A DNA stretch of 60,885 nt from Crocinitomicaceae bacterium. GTDB taxonomy: Bacteria > Bacteroidota > Bacteroidia > Flavobacteriales_D > Crocinitomicaceae. This document shows positions 53,567-60,885 of this stretch, piece by piece. The stretch is from positions 1-60,885 of the forward strand of contig JAHENC010000008.1 of the NCBI GenBank assembly GCA_024643365.1, in the 5' to 3' direction. Both the position numbers and the translations under genes were made by a program. Under the pieces are notes generated by a model. The model did not search any database. It was not told the origin of the DNA and was given only the letters and a program-made list of their open reading frames with translations. The stretch's first letter is position 1, and every line of letters starts with the position of its first letter.

Positions 53567-54820
53567 TTATAAACCGTTCGCAGCTTTGCGCAATGTCAAA
53601 TCCAGGAACAATTCATCCATTTTTTCTTTTTGTTTTTTGTCGCGGTTAGATAAATCTAATTGACCAAGACTTTTTAATGCTGCCTCAGCATCAACTGTAT
53701 TTCTCATCGCGAAATAACACTCTATCAAATCAAAATAAACTGCTACTGTAACATCTTTATCAATGCGTGCTTTTTTGTCATAAACATCAGATTCCGTTAA
53801 AATCACTTTAAACGCATCGATTGCAGCTGTTAATTTTTGTTTCGCCAACGCTTCGTTCGTTGTCAATGTTTTTAATCCAATCGTTGCGTTGTTATATGCT
53901 TCCATTACGTCAGCATGTGCATCGTTTTTAGATTTCACATAATCCAAAGATGTTGCACGTGTTGTTACTTCGTATCCAATACGGTCGTTCACCAAATGAT
54001 TGATAAATTTCAAGTTTTCCTTTAACAAGTTCTCTTCTGTTGATTTAACCAACATAGAGAAATCAGAAGACGGTTGCGTTTTAGAAGAAGTTGATTTGTA
54101 CGTTTTAAAGGCAGAAAGTTCAGCTGGAGCAACATAGAAAATTTCTTGATTATTGACCCCTGCAATACGAACCGACATTGGCATGCGGTACGTGAATTCG
54201 ATCCAATAATATCTCACTTTGTAGGCAGTTCTTACCCCATCCTTCACTGAAACCTCATCCTTCTCTTCCGACTTGATCGTTGGTTGAGAATTTTCGAATC
54301 CTTCGATATTCACTGCGTAAGAAAGGGCATTTACCTGTGCTTTCGTAAATCCGTCCAACACTAAATATGTCGCTGCTAACGAAGGATAATCGTAACTAGA
54401 TTTCAAAACTGGTTGAGAAATTGTTCTTCTGTATGGTTGAGCAACATAATCCTTAACGGGTTTCGTGTTTTCGTTTAACAATTGTTTTTCAATCACCTTT
54501 GTTGCCGTTGATTTCGCATTGTAAACTTCCATTTCTTTAGCGAACTTATCATCTGCAGCCTTTACTTTCGCAGGATAATCAGCCAATTCACGTTGGTAAT
54601 CAGCTTCCGCTCGAGCTTTATCAGCTTCGAATTCCGCCAATAACTTCGCATTTGCAGCTTCTGCTGAGGAGGTGATTGTCGAAAAGTAATTATCAACTTT
54701 TGGTTGAATCGGATTCGTTGGTAATTTAACGTACGTATACGTAATGTCTTCTGATTTAACAGCTTGTCCATAAACAAGGCCAATAAAACAGCTTAAAATA
54801 AGGGTAAGAGATAATTTCAT
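53567..54820 (-). CDS. Secreted protein of unknown function with coiled-coil and repeat-like helices
   Basis: The 417-residue protein has a signal peptide (about 1-18, ending VYGQ). A helical, Ala/Glu/Lys-rich stretch (about 50-105) is likely a coiled coil. A central part of mixed strands (KVRYYWIEFTYRMPMSVRI) is followed by a helical C-terminal third (about 290-417) that resembles tetratricopeptide-like repeats (FKVILTESDVY, YFDLIECYFAMRNTVDAEAALKSL). No family was recognised. It is flanked by a strong terminator and appears monocistronic. It is probably periplasmic or outer-membrane associated. Confidence 0.75.
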   Translation of the reverse strand: MKLSLTLILSCFIGLVYGQAVKSEDITYTYVKLPTNPIQPKVDNYFSTITSSAEAANAKLLAEFEADKARAEADYQRELADYPAKVKAADDKFAKEMEVYNAKSTATKVIEKQLLNENTKPVKDYVAQPYRRTISQPVLKSSYDYPSLAATYLVLDGFTKAQVNALSYAVNIEGFENSQPTIKSEEKDEVSVKDGVRTAYKVRYYWIEFTYRMPMSVRIAGVNNQEIFYVAPAELSAFKTYKSTSSKTQPSSDFSMLVKSTEENLLKENLKFINHLVNDRIGYEVTTRATSLDYVKSKNDAHADVMEAYNNATIGLKTLTTNEALAKQKLTAAIDAFKVILTESDVYDKKARIDKDVTVAVYFDLIECYFAMRNTVDAEAALKSLGQLDLSNRDKKQKEKMDELFLDLTLRKAANGL

Positions 54821-54897
54821 TTTATTTTCTTTTTTTTAATTATTTGTCTAAAAGACGACGTAAAGTTAGAAAGGTTTCTTTGAATTACGAAAAAAGA

Positions 54898-56217
54898 TCA
54901 ATTACGTTTTCTTTTCGGTTTACCGTATTTATCCATCATTGCTTTCTTGTGGTCGTAACGAACATTAACTTTTTTGTTCTTCGCTTTCTTTTCATGGAAT
55001 GCAGGACCAACCTCGCGCTTCGCCAATTTCAATAGTTTTCCAGGAATTTGAGTTACTGGTTTTTCGAATTCTAATAATTCTTCTGTTATTTCGACTTCAC
55101 TAGGTACTTCTGTAAATGGAAGTTCCTGCTGCATCAATGCTTCAATTTTAGAAAGCGCATCTGCATCTTTCTCACTCACAAACGTTATAGCCACACCATT
55201 TTTATCTGCGCGACCTGTTCTACCAATTCGGTGGATGTAATTTTCTGGAATTTCAGGAATATCAAAGTTGATCACATGGGTAACATCCGTCACATCAATT
55301 CCTCGTGCAATAAGATCTGTTGCGATCAAAACGCGAAAAACCCCTGTTTGGAAATTTTGGACACTGTTAAAACGGAAATTTTGTGCTTTGTTAGAGTGAA
55401 TGACTCCAACGCTATTTAGCAAAGAACTTTCCATTTCTTCGAACAACATATCCGCTAACGTTCTCGACTGAACAAAGACCAATACTTTAGAAGAATCGGG
55501 CGTATTTTCAAGTAAATGATGAAGCAACTGAACTTTTGACAAAAAGTTAGGAACACGGTATCCAATTTGATCAATTTGGGCTAGAGCCGTTCCCGAACGT
55601 GCCGCTTCCACTCTAACAGGAACCGTAAAGTTCGCCTCGAGAAAGTCAGAAACTTCTTCTGACAAAGTAGCCGAAAACACCATGTTTTGACGTTTAACTG
55701 GCAAGAATTCGAAAATGCGCAATAACTGAGCGCGAAAACCTAAGCTCAAGGTTTCATCTACCTCATCAATAACAACTTTCTTCGCATGTTTTAATTGCAA
55801 GGAACCATTCGCTGCTAAATCAAGGATTCGACCTGGTGTCCCAACAAGGACATCTAATCCTTGAAGTACCATCGCTGCTTGTGTGTTCATATTGGTTCCA
55901 CCATACACTCCACCAACAGCAACATTCATGTAAGGAGTTAATTTTTCCACTTCGCGAACAACTTGAGCAACCAACTCACGTGTTGGAACAATGATCAGAA
56001 TTTGTGGGTGTGGTTCCTTTGAAAATTTCCACATACACAAACATGGAAGAATATAGGCTAACGTTTTACCTGTTCCAGTTTGCGCAATACCAATGGTGTC
56101 TTTTCCGGACATCATCACATTGAAACTAGCTGCTTGAATGGTTGTTGGCGTCTCGTAGCCTAAATCATCTAAGGCATTCCAAAGTGGTTTCTTTAAGTTT
56201 AGGTCACGAAAAGTCAT
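54898..56217 (-). CDS. DEAD-box RNA helicase
   Basis: The 439-residue protein (start at 56217, MTFRDLNLKKPLWNAL) has the full motif set: Q motif YETPTTIQAASF, motif I AQTGTGKT (45-52), PTRELVAQ, TPGR, motif II DEVD (151-154), SAT, ARGID and HRIGRTGR. Motif II reads DEVD instead of DEAD, an allowed but less common variant. The C-terminus is basic (EKKAKNKKVNVRYDHKK), suggesting RNA binding. A -7 box 15 bases before this ATG supports it over the upstream in-frame codon at 56235, which would lie inside that box. Confidence 0.93.
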   Translation of the reverse strand: MTFRDLNLKKPLWNALDDLGYETPTTIQAASFNVMMSGKDTIGIAQTGTGKTLAYILPCLCMWKFSKEPHPQILIIVPTRELVAQVVREVEKLTPYMNVAVGGVYGGTNMNTQAAMVLQGLDVLVGTPGRILDLAANGSLQLKHAKKVVIDEVDETLSLGFRAQLLRIFEFLPVKRQNMVFSATLSEEVSDFLEANFTVPVRVEAARSGTALAQIDQIGYRVPNFLSKVQLLHHLLENTPDSSKVLVFVQSRTLADMLFEEMESSLLNSVGVIHSNKAQNFRFNSVQNFQTGVFRVLIATDLIARGIDVTDVTHVINFDIPEIPENYIHRIGRTGRADKNGVAITFVSEKDADALSKIEALMQQELPFTEVPSEVEITEELLEFEKPVTQIPGKLLKLAKREVGPAFHEKKAKNKKVNVRYDHKKAMMDKYGKPKRKRN

Positions 56218-56232
56218 GGGGAAAATTTTGCG

Positions 56233-56240
56233 CAAAGTTA
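56233..56240 (-). promoter_or_regulatory. -7 promoter box (TAACTTTG) for the DEAD-box helicase
   Basis: TAACTTTG on the minus strand, followed by C as often in this phylum, lies 15 bases before the ATG at 56217. No clear -33 TTG was found. Confidence 0.55.
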
Positions 56241-56267
56241 CGGAAAGAAAGTAAGTTATTGTCCTAC

Positions 56268-57968
56268 TTACTTCATCAAGTTCACCTTTTGGTTGAATTC
56301 ACCTTCATCCGTATACATCTGAAGATAATACAAGCCAGCGTTTAAGGAAGATAAATCAATCATTTCTCCTTTTTCATATGTCTTTTCGTACACTAATTGT
56401 CCAGTTAAAGACATTACATGTAACTGTCCGTGTTCTATACCAGTAATTTGTAAAATTCCATTGGATGGATTGGGATAAACAGTTAACTGATTGGTAGCAT
56501 TTTCGCTAAATCCAAGGTATCCATTAATATTTAAGGTTGTATTCGTGATAATGGCTGGATTAAAATCAAAATAAATATAAGCAGTATTTGTAATTTCTGA
56601 ATTCAACGATAAATTAGGTGATTCCATGATTTCATAGGTAAAGTAACCTTGACTTCCTTCCAAACTATCTACAGAAGGAAGTAATTGAATTCCACTAAAG
56701 CGAAAAACCACCTCTCTTGAAACGGCATCAATCGAATAACTCACAGGATGCTTTGATCCAACAAAACGAAAAGTTGATAAATCTAAATTCGTTGAAATTG
56801 TATCTCTAACAACCACATTTAAAGCAGGGAAATTACCGTCATTCTGAAAGCGAACCGTAAATTGTAGATTCTCTTGCACATCTGGTTGAATGTATGTCGG
56901 TAGATGACATTGTTTATCATTTGGATCATAGGAATTCAACACGGTTGCTACAAAGGAAAATTGATTAAACAAATAATCTTGCTCTCCTTGAGCCGAAACT
57001 TCTACATCAAAATCGAAGATCGTTCCTGCAGGGGTATTACCCGCGAAAGTACAGGGAAAACCATAGGACATACAACCCGATAAATACCCTTCTGTGATGG
57101 TAACGGTGTCATTGAGGAATACGGCATTAGGAAGATTGCTAATATTCGGTATTACTCCAGTTGGAATAGCAATTTTAATTGTGCTGTTTGCATAATTTCC
57201 ACAAGAAACATTACACACTTGTACGTTCACGTTTCCTTGTTGAATTGGTGCAATAAATTGAAAAGCAGATGCGGAAGTCACTTCGAGATTTGAAACCAAT
57301 CCATTACCACCGCATTCAAGCGTCATGTTCATAGGAACACCTAAAGCGTGTCCTGTAGCATCAAAAGAATTGATCATGAAATCAGGAGATATTTGGATAT
57401 ACCCGTTATTTTGAAGCCAAGCACTGCTTACTCCAACAGTGTAAGGCGTTGCATTCACATCCAATTCTGGATAATACGCATTTCCAAATGAATTTTGTGG
57501 GTAAATCGTTGTGGTAACACCGGAGCTATTCGTCACATCATAGGGAACATTTTGAAGAAAAGTAGCTGAAGGATTCAACATGGAAATCACATTGAAAAAA
57601 CCGCAATTACTCGTATTGGTGACAACCCATTCGATGGTTGAACTTCCCGCTGGCTGTCCGGATGTTCCACTTGTTACCGTCACTAAAGCGTTATAAATTC
57701 CCGCCTGACTGTAATCGTGTTCGAAAATGTAACAATTTTGACTATTTGGTGAAGAGAATACCGTCATGTTGTCGGAACTACCGTCCATCCAATCCACTAC
57801 AATCTGCGCACCTGACTCCGGTAAGGTTCCCGTATTTGTACAAACAGACATACTAGAATGACACCCGATACCTGGGATGGAATTATATAATAAATTAATC
57901 GAAGTAACTTGTGCGGAAAGAGATTGAACAAAGCTAAATAGGAGACTTAGTAAAAAGGTGTTTTTCAT
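56268..57968 (-). CDS. Secreted protein with DUF11/DUF7619-like domain and T9SS sorting domain
   Basis: The 566-residue protein has a signal peptide (about 1-20). A PKD-like N-terminal part (IFEHDYSQAGIYNALVTV) precedes Ig-like stretches. Residues about 350-480 form a conserved-repeat-type domain with SYDPNDKQCHLPTYI, VRFQNDGNFPALNVVVRDT and FDFNPAIITNT, common in Bacteroidota surface proteins. The T9SS type A domain is at about 495-566, with VYPNPSNGILQI, HVMSLTGQLVYE and GLYYLQMY. Its role is unknown. Confidence 0.85.
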   Translation of the reverse strand: MKNTFLLSLLFSFVQSLSAQVTSINLLYNSIPGIGCHSSMSVCTNTGTLPESGAQIVVDWMDGSSDNMTVFSSPNSQNCYIFEHDYSQAGIYNALVTVTSGTSGQPAGSSTIEWVVTNTSNCGFFNVISMLNPSATFLQNVPYDVTNSSGVTTTIYPQNSFGNAYYPELDVNATPYTVGVSSAWLQNNGYIQISPDFMINSFDATGHALGVPMNMTLECGGNGLVSNLEVTSASAFQFIAPIQQGNVNVQVCNVSCGNYANSTIKIAIPTGVIPNISNLPNAVFLNDTVTITEGYLSGCMSYGFPCTFAGNTPAGTIFDFDVEVSAQGEQDYLFNQFSFVATVLNSYDPNDKQCHLPTYIQPDVQENLQFTVRFQNDGNFPALNVVVRDTISTNLDLSTFRFVGSKHPVSYSIDAVSREVVFRFSGIQLLPSVDSLEGSQGYFTYEIMESPNLSLNSEITNTAYIYFDFNPAIITNTTLNINGYLGFSENATNQLTVYPNPSNGILQITGIEHGQLHVMSLTGQLVYEKTYEKGEMIDLSSLNAGLYYLQMYTDEGEFNQKVNLMK

Positions 57969-58037
57969 AATAGGAGATTTCGTTTGAATTTTTAGACGCC
58001 TCCTTTTTTAATTGGTTGCACGAAGTCCAAAAGGTTT

Positions 58038-60341
58038 TTAGTCTTTTAATGAATTCGCCTGATAAAGCTTCAATTCCTCCCAAGTGACTTTGTTTCCTAG
58101 TTTTTCTTTAAGTGGAGACAAGGAAGTTCCTTCAAACCCTTCGAACATTGAGGCTAATTCGGAAATGCGCTTCGGTGACATGACGTCAGTTAATTCGATT
58201 TTCTCACTACGGATTAAATAAGCAAAATGATTTCCAATTGTTTGCGCAGAAACTTGACGAATACGTGCAATTTCATCCACATCTTTTCCTTGTTCTAATA
58301 ATTCTAATGTTAGTTCATAGGTAGATTTCTTTTCCTTTTTAGTCGAACTGAGTTTTTTACTTGTTTTAGTAAAAATTACGTCATACTCCTCCTCCGGATC
58401 ATCTAACAATGAAGGTACTTGCTTCAACTCTTGTTTGATGACTGCCAATTTCCCAATTTTGTAATTGGCGATTTCATGGTTCCAAACGATGGATTTTGTA
58501 ATTTCCTTTCCAGCTGAAACTGCCTCAATGAGTAGACGTGCTCTTTTTAATCGTAGGATGGTTTCCGTAAGAACTTCAAATAATTCTTCCAATTCTTCCG
58601 CGTATTGCTTGGTTTTCCGAACACGGCTTAACTCACCGATTTTTCTCAAATTCGATGAATGAACATCGTCTAACGATTTGAAGAAGTAAAGATACGCTGC
58701 CTGAACGCGTTCGTTTAAAAAATGGACATCAAATTTCGGAGCTTGTAACAACTGTTCTAATTGACGACAGAATTTTCGTGCCGGATCCATTGTTGACTGA
58801 ATCACCTGGTTTTGCATCGCGATCCAACTTTTATTTTTTCCTTTTTCACTTTTCAAACCAACGAGTTGATAACTTGCCTCATGACTCCCCCACTTAGATC
58901 CAAGGTCATACCAGTCAAATGCTTGTTTCAAACTTGCAATCAAATAGGTTTTAGTACTTTGTTCCAAGTAGGACGGCAACAACTCTTCCTCTGCTTTATT
59001 TTGACTGAAGGCAACCACTTGTTGATCGTTTGACAATCCATTCATGCGCATAGGTTTCAAAAGCACTAAGCCGTCTAATGATCGCAAACGTGACAATGCC
59101 ACATATGCTTGTCCAGGAGCAAATACATCGGACACATCCAATACCCCCTTATCGAAGGTTAATCCTTGGCTTTTGTGCACGGTGATGGCCCATGCAAGTT
59201 TTAATGGATAATGGACGAATGTGCCCAAAACTTCCTCTTTGACTTCACCTGTAGAATCGTTCAAGGCATAGCGAATATTTGTCCACTCGAATTTCTCCAC
59301 AACAATGGTTTTTTTCTCCTCTGGAAAATAAACAGTGATTTCCTGATCACTTAGGGATTTGATTTTTCCCATTTTCCCATTAAAGTAATTTTTATCGAAG
59401 GACAAATCATTTTTAACGAACATCACTTGTGCTCCAACTTTGAGTTCCAGCGTTTCTTCGAGTGGAAATAAATGCTTTGGGTATTCACCAGTAACCTCTG
59501 CGTCGAAGCACACTTTTTTTTCCGTCAATGCTGCTAAAGCCTTGGCATTTATTTCATCCGCTTTCGTATTATGCGTGGTAAGAGTAATGTAACCATCATT
59601 TTTGGATGAATCAAAGTCGGGTTTCACGTATTTATTCAAGACTTCGACATCCTCCGCGGTAATTTGATTGTTCCGTAAGTGATTCAGTACTTGAATAAAA
59701 TCTTGGTCCTGCTGACGATAAATGGTCGTCAATTCTATATACAATGGCTGAATTTCCTTTAAAACTTTTGCATGAAAGAAAAATACCCCATCGTAATAAG
59801 AGCGAAGAACTTGCCATTCCTCTTGTTTCACCACTGGTGGAAGCTGTAATAAATCGCCAATAAACAAAACTTGAACACCTCCAAAAGGCTCATGAATCCG
59901 GCGTACATTCCTCAGTGTCCAATCCATAGCATCCAGCAAATCCGCACGAAGCATACTGACTTCATCGATAATGAGCAATTCGATGTTGCGAATGATTTTC
60001 TGACGCGTTTTGTTCATCGAAAAATGGCGCATCAGGGTATCCTTGGTTTCGAATTTCACCGAGTCCGTAAACGAGGCTTTCACACCAAATTCCGGAATGA
60101 ATCCCGCAAAAGGCAATTGAAAGAAGGAATGAATCGTTACTCCACCGGCGTTTAGTGCTGCGATTCCAGTTGGCGCAACAATCACTGCATTTTTGTGAGT
60201 GGAGCCCATGATTTTACGGAGCAGAGTTGTTTTTCCCGTCCCAGCCTTTCCTGTCAAGAAAATACACTGATTCGTTTGGTTAATAAAATGCTCGGTAAAA
60301 TCGGCAGGGGAACGCTGTTCTGGATTCAATTTGGACTTCAT
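58038..60341 (-). CDS. Pif1/RecD-like SF1B helicase with C-terminal helix-turn-helix domain
   Basis: The 767-residue protein has Walker A GKAGTGKT (31-38), then IVAPTGIAALNAGG, motif II IDEVSML, motif III GDLLQLPPV, and the C-terminal helicase motif VHKSQGLTFDKGVLDV with YVALSRLRSL. These place it in the Pif1/RecD branch, which unwinds DNA 5' to 3'. A charged middle region follows. Residues about 680-735 form a helix-turn-helix-like domain (ELLEQGKDVDEIARIRQVSAQ, TIGNHFAYLI) of the kind attached to some RecQ and Pif1-type helicases. Its biological role is not defined. It appears monocistronic. Confidence 0.9.
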   Translation of the reverse strand: MKSKLNPEQRSPADFTEHFINQTNQCIFLTGKAGTGKTTLLRKIMGSTHKNAVIVAPTGIAALNAGGVTIHSFFQLPFAGFIPEFGVKASFTDSVKFETKDTLMRHFSMNKTRQKIIRNIELLIIDEVSMLRADLLDAMDWTLRNVRRIHEPFGGVQVLFIGDLLQLPPVVKQEEWQVLRSYYDGVFFFHAKVLKEIQPLYIELTTIYRQQDQDFIQVLNHLRNNQITAEDVEVLNKYVKPDFDSSKNDGYITLTTHNTKADEINAKALAALTEKKVCFDAEVTGEYPKHLFPLEETLELKVGAQVMFVKNDLSFDKNYFNGKMGKIKSLSDQEITVYFPEEKKTIVVEKFEWTNIRYALNDSTGEVKEEVLGTFVHYPLKLAWAITVHKSQGLTFDKGVLDVSDVFAPGQAYVALSRLRSLDGLVLLKPMRMNGLSNDQQVVAFSQNKAEEELLPSYLEQSTKTYLIASLKQAFDWYDLGSKWGSHEASYQLVGLKSEKGKNKSWIAMQNQVIQSTMDPARKFCRQLEQLLQAPKFDVHFLNERVQAAYLYFFKSLDDVHSSNLRKIGELSRVRKTKQYAEELEELFEVLTETILRLKRARLLIEAVSAGKEITKSIVWNHEIANYKIGKLAVIKQELKQVPSLLDDPEEEYDVIFTKTSKKLSSTKKEKKSTYELTLELLEQGKDVDEIARIRQVSAQTIGNHFAYLIRSEKIELTDVMSPKRISELASMFEGFEGTSLSPLKEKLGNKVTWEELKLYQANSLKD

Positions 60342-60460
60342 TTATTTGAAGTTACGAAAATAATTAGAATGAATCGAACTATGTTTAAATTAAAATGAAG
60401 TTGTTTACTCATTGTCAACAATCCATAAACGAAAAGCTCATTCAAGGTTGAAAAGAGTTT

Positions 60461-60508
60461 GAATAAAAAGCTCGCCTTCGTTTTTGATTCTCAAAAACTT
60501 CGGCGAGC
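60461..60508 (-). terminator. Intrinsic terminator after the GIY-YIG gene
   Basis: The inverted repeat has a 7-bp outer stem GCTCGCC/GGCGAGC, a TTC/TTC internal loop and an 8-bp inner stem GTTTTTGA/TCAAAAAC around a TTC loop. On the minus strand it is followed by TTTTTATTC. It lies 38 bases after the GIY-YIG stop codon. Confidence 0.88.
60475..60493. repeat. 19-bp direct repeat flanking the GIY-YIG gene, left copy
   Basis: CCTTCGTTTTTGATTCTCA occurs here, inside the terminator hairpin, and again at 60847-60865 on the other side of the gene. The two copies are in the same orientation, 372 bases apart. Confidence 0.9.
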
Positions 60509-60546
60509 GAACTCACAATAAGTGAAACGATTTATGTTTTTGACAC

Positions 60547-60780
60547 TCAAAAATGTCGTTTAGCAAATGCCCTTCCAGAACCTGACTTTAAGTATTTCTC
60601 AAATGCGTATGCTTTATATTTATCATTAAAAGCCACATACATTTCCAACTCAATTGGAAGTTTATCTTTCGTTGAAAACACATGACCTTTCGCATGTCGT
60701 TCTAACCTTGCTTCAAGATTATTTGTACATCCAGTATATGGACTTCCATTTGCACACCTTAGTTGATAAACATAATACAT
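60547..60780 (-). CDS. Single-domain GIY-YIG nuclease superfamily protein
   Basis: The 77-residue protein is one GIY-YIG domain of the UvrC/YhbQ-like (UPF0213) type. YYVYQLRCANGSPYTGCTNN holds the GIY and YIG equivalents (VY and YTG), followed by the conserved Arg/His of LEARLERHAKGH. The metal-binding Glu is in AYAFEKYLKSGSGRAF. The length is a little short but complete. It is flanked by 19-bp direct repeats and its own terminator. In Bacteroidota such stand-alone genes often occur in several copies. Nuclease activity is inferred only from the fold. Confidence 0.9.
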   Translation of the reverse strand: MYYVYQLRCANGSPYTGCTNNLEARLERHAKGHVFSTKDKLPIELEMYVAFNDKYKAYAFEKYLKSGSGRAFAKRHF

Positions 60781-60846
60781 ATCAATGAAACGAGAATTTT
60801 TAGAAAATATTTCACTAAAAACTATAGATGTGACCGCCGTAGTTAT

Positions 60847-60865
60847 CCTTCGTTTTTGATTCTCA
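60847..60865. repeat. 19-bp direct repeat flanking the GIY-YIG gene, right copy
   Basis: Second copy of CCTTCGTTTTTGATTCTCA, upstream of the GIY-YIG start. Here the flanks differ from the left copy and the full hairpin is not formed, so it may be the decayed end of another copy of the unit beyond the window. Confidence 0.85.
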
Positions 60866-60885
60866 TAATATACGATGCTTCACAA

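Noticed and set aside
1..60885. tRNA, rRNA or transposase genes
   Set aside because: No cloverleaf-like sequence, rRNA sequence or transposase-like frame was recognised in the intergenic regions, which are all under 300 bases.

Overview
This window looks like chromosomal DNA from a Bacteroidota bacterium of the order Flavobacteriales, plausibly a Fluviicola/Crocinitomicaceae-like organism (the family is an inference). The grounds are: AT-rich, densely packed genes; five secreted proteins ending in type IX secretion (T9SS) type A sorting domains; Bacteroidota -7 promoter boxes (TAnnTTTG) in front of many genes with no clear Shine-Dalgarno sequences; and the order leucine dehydrogenase - nusB - DUF1573 - yajC, which I recall from this group. 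No rRNA, tRNA, CRISPR array, transposase or prophage module was seen. No stretch longer than 300 bases lacks a gene.

Left end (1-7975). A very large secreted fibre-like gene runs off the left edge (1-5448, minus, at least 1816 codons). It combines a signal peptide, phage-tail-fibre-type repeats, a long stalk of nested repeats and YadA-like head repeats. It is last in an apparent operon with a small beta-barrel-like protein and a T9SS-sorted protein. A membrane-embedded AraC-family regulator is divergently transcribed next to them.

Housekeeping middle (8000-36540). A fabG-hemB-hutH-membrane protein operon follows, then a glycosyltransferase divergent from rarA, an LpxL-like acyltransferase and an Asp-box propeller protein. 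Next come ldh-nusB-DUF1573-yajC, an ABC exporter, an outer membrane protein, comB with an S1/P1-like enzyme, ettA, an S41 protease, DUF2459 with a lipase-like protein, murB-pheT, an ArsC-like/arginine decarboxylase pair, and a PcrA/UvrD helicase.

Secreted-protein and efflux region (36542-57968). It holds a beta-helix T9SS protein, a 1909-residue GEVED/Ig-like T9SS protein with a small companion gene, a YfcE-like phosphoesterase and a PKD T9SS protein. A complete TetR-regulated RND efflux operon (tetR-tolC-adaptor-RND) follows, with three operator-like palindromes in front of tetR. Then come a secreted protein of unknown function, a DEAD-box helicase and another T9SS protein.

Right end (58038-60885). 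A Pif1/RecD-like helicase and a single-domain GIY-YIG protein flanked by a 19-bp direct repeat.

Most noteworthy are the fibre gene and its cassette, two arrays of the same 8-bp repeat (8001-8158 and 47118-47213) sitting between convergent genes, -7 boxes placed so close to start codons that some transcripts may be leaderless, and the GIY-YIG unit with its flanking repeats. All functional calls come from reading motifs; no database search was run.
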